From Candidatus Kaiserbacteria bacterium (GTDB lineage: Bacteria > Patescibacteria > Paceibacteria > UBA9973 > UBA2100), in contig NVTG01000066.1 of the NCBI GenBank assembly GCA_002401495.1, positions 1 to 7,133 on the forward strand: a stretch of 7,133 nt of DNA. The letters are read 5' to 3'. The translations under genes and the position numbers were made by a program. Under the pieces are notes generated by a model, which saw only the letters and a list, made by a program, of their open reading frames with translations, was not told the DNA's origin and made no database searches. Of this stretch, positions 6,271 through 7,133 are shown piece after piece (within the stretch, counting starts at the first letter, position 1; every line of letters starts with the position of its first letter).

Positions 6271-6277
6271 CCCCGTC
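6249..6277. repeat. Strong inverted repeat in the tatC-serS gap
   Basis: GGGGTGGAC (6252-6260) and GTCCACCCC (6266-6274) form a perfect 9-bp inverted repeat with a 5-base centre, and three further pairs (one G-U) extend it to 6249 and 6277. Neither side is followed by a T run, so it is not a standard terminator. It may stabilise the tatC mRNA end, attenuate readthrough, or serve as a protein-binding operator, since it overlaps the -35 and spacer of the candidate serS promoter. Confidence 0.7.
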
Positions 6278-6307
6278 AAATCGGACTGTTTTAGCGAGCA
6301 TTTTCAA

Positions 6308-7133
6308 TCAACGCGCGTTGTTGAAATCATCCTCGCCATCATCATTGTTCGACGGCCCGGACAATTTCGGCGCATCGCCGTCATCATCAGAAGATCGGGT
6401 CAGAGATGACTGGCCATCATCATAGGATGCAGTCGCCTCACCTTGCGCATCGACACTTTCCTGGGCTGTTGCCACTGTTGTGCCAGTTGACGCCTGTGCT
6501 TCTTCACCGTCATCAGATTCCGCTTCATCTTCATCGTCTTCGTCATCCTCGGCGTTGGCCTTTGCGCGCTTGCGCTCGGAAACCCGCGCCATGACGATCG
6601 AAATCTCGTAAAGAATGATGATCGGGATCCCCAGACCAATCTGTGAAATCAGGTCCGGCGGTGTTAAAACCGCCGCAAAGCCAAACGCAATCACAATCGC
6701 GTATTTGCGACGTCGGGCCAAGCCATCAGCGGTCACGATTCCGGCGCGCGCCATCAAGGTCAGAAGAACCGGCAACTGGAAGCAAAGCCCAAAGGCAAAG
6801 ATCAGCTTCATCACCAGCGACAAATATTCGCCGACTTTGGCTTCGAGCTGGATCGCCAGATTGGCTGCGCCACCCGCCTGTTCGAAGCTCAGGAAGAATT
6901 TCCAGGCCAGCGGCATGATCAGATAATAGACCAGTGCACCGCCCATCAGGAACAGCACCGGGGTCGCAAACAGGAACGGCATGAAAGCCGAACGTTCGTT
7001 CTTATACAGACCCGGCGCAACAAACGCCCAGAATTGACCAAGGAATACCGGTGCTGAAACAAAGCAAGCCGCAAAGAACGATACCTTGACGTAGGTGAAG
7101 AACACCTCGGTCAAGGCAGTATAGATCATGCGC
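6308..7133 (-). CDS. tatC: TatC, twin-arginine translocase receptor subunit (5' end outside the window)
   Basis: TatC is the polytopic inner-membrane protein that, with TatB, recognises twin-arginine signal peptides of folded proteins. The visible 275 codons lack the N-terminus and TM1. Numbering from the first visible Met (7129-7127), TM2 is FFTYVKVSFFAACFVSAPVF (10-29) and is followed by the family hallmark FWAFVAPGLYKNER (33-46). TM3 is about 49-76, TM4 about 103-127 and TM5-TM6 about 142-181, including LTPPDLISQ (155-163). In TM4, Gln118 stands where E. coli TatC has a Glu; a Gln at this place is common in the family. After TM6 comes a cytoplasmic tail of about 90 residues (182-273), which starts with a basic patch (SERKRAK) and then becomes strongly acidic (Asp/Glu/Ser/Gly). 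E. coli TatC ends soon after TM6. serS follows 100 bases downstream; tatA and tatB are expected just beyond the right edge. Confidence 0.96.
   Translation of the reverse strand, partial: RMIYTALTEVFFTYVKVSFFAACFVSAPVFLGQFWAFVAPGLYKNERSAFMPFLFATPVLFLMGGALVYYLIMPLAWKFFLSFEQAGGAANLAIQLEAKVGEYLSLVMKLIFAFGLCFQLPVLLTLMARAGIVTADGLARRRKYAIVIAFGFAAVLTPPDLISQIGLGIPIIILYEISIVMARVSERKRAKANAEDDEDDEDEAESDDGEEAQASTGTTVATAQESVDAQGEATASYDDGQSSLTRSSDDDGDAPKLSGPSNNDDGEDDFNNAR

Noticed and set aside
6242..6280. TTGACG (minus strand, 6280-6275 region) as the -35 of the serS promoter
   Set aside because: It is a better -35 sequence but lies 26 bases from TATAAA, far outside the working spacing.
5644..6294. 216-codon plus-strand open frame opposite serS
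   Set aside because: It is antisense to the well-conserved serS coding sequence and shows no recognisable domain; such frames are common opposite GC-rich genes.
1..7133. Mobile elements, CRISPR arrays, tRNA or rRNA genes, or a defence system
   Set aside because: No repeat array, transposase, integrase, RNA gene or defence protein was seen; the content is conserved housekeeping genes.

Overview
The window is a housekeeping block of an alphaproteobacterium. The gene set and order (tatC, serS, surE, pcm, an nlpD-like gene, a divergent DUF815-type ATPase, yajC, secD), the moderate GC content and the protein sequences all fit a marine Rhodospirillales member such as Thalassospira. The genus is an inference from general resemblance, not from a search.

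Layout. Seven of the eight genes lie on the minus strand, so they are transcribed from right to left. At the right edge is the 3' part of tatC (6308-7133, start outside the window). It is followed by serS (4933-6207), surE (4153-4920), pcm (3503-4156) and a LysM/M23 lipoprotein gene of the NlpD type (2364-3419). serS, surE and pcm are packed tightly: 12 bases separate serS from surE, and surE and pcm share a GTGA overlap. Next comes the only plus-strand gene, a single-domain AAA+ ATPase (1443-2306), which ends in a clear intrinsic terminator just short of the end of the nlpD-like gene. A divergent 234-base gap (1209-1442) with candidate yajC promoters follows. Then come yajC (831-1208) and the 5' part of secD (1-688, running out of the left edge).

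How the genes fit together. TatC is the Tat translocase receptor, and YajC and SecD belong to the Sec translocase accessory complex, so both major export routes are represented. SurE and Pcm are a nucleotidase and a protein-repair methyltransferase that are neighbours in many bacteria. The NlpD-like protein is probably an outer-membrane lipoprotein that activates a cell-wall amidase, because its own metal-binding residues are mostly lost. SerS is the seryl-tRNA synthetase.

No mobile element, CRISPR array, tRNA, rRNA or new gene system was found, and no gene-free stretch exceeds 300 bases. The points most worth a second look are in the short gaps: inverted repeats over the ribosome-binding sites of yajC and the nlpD-like gene, a terminator-like stem plus two mutually exclusive hairpins between yajC and secD, and a strong palindrome inside a candidate serS promoter. 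The long acidic tail of TatC and the uncharacterised ATPase are also notable.
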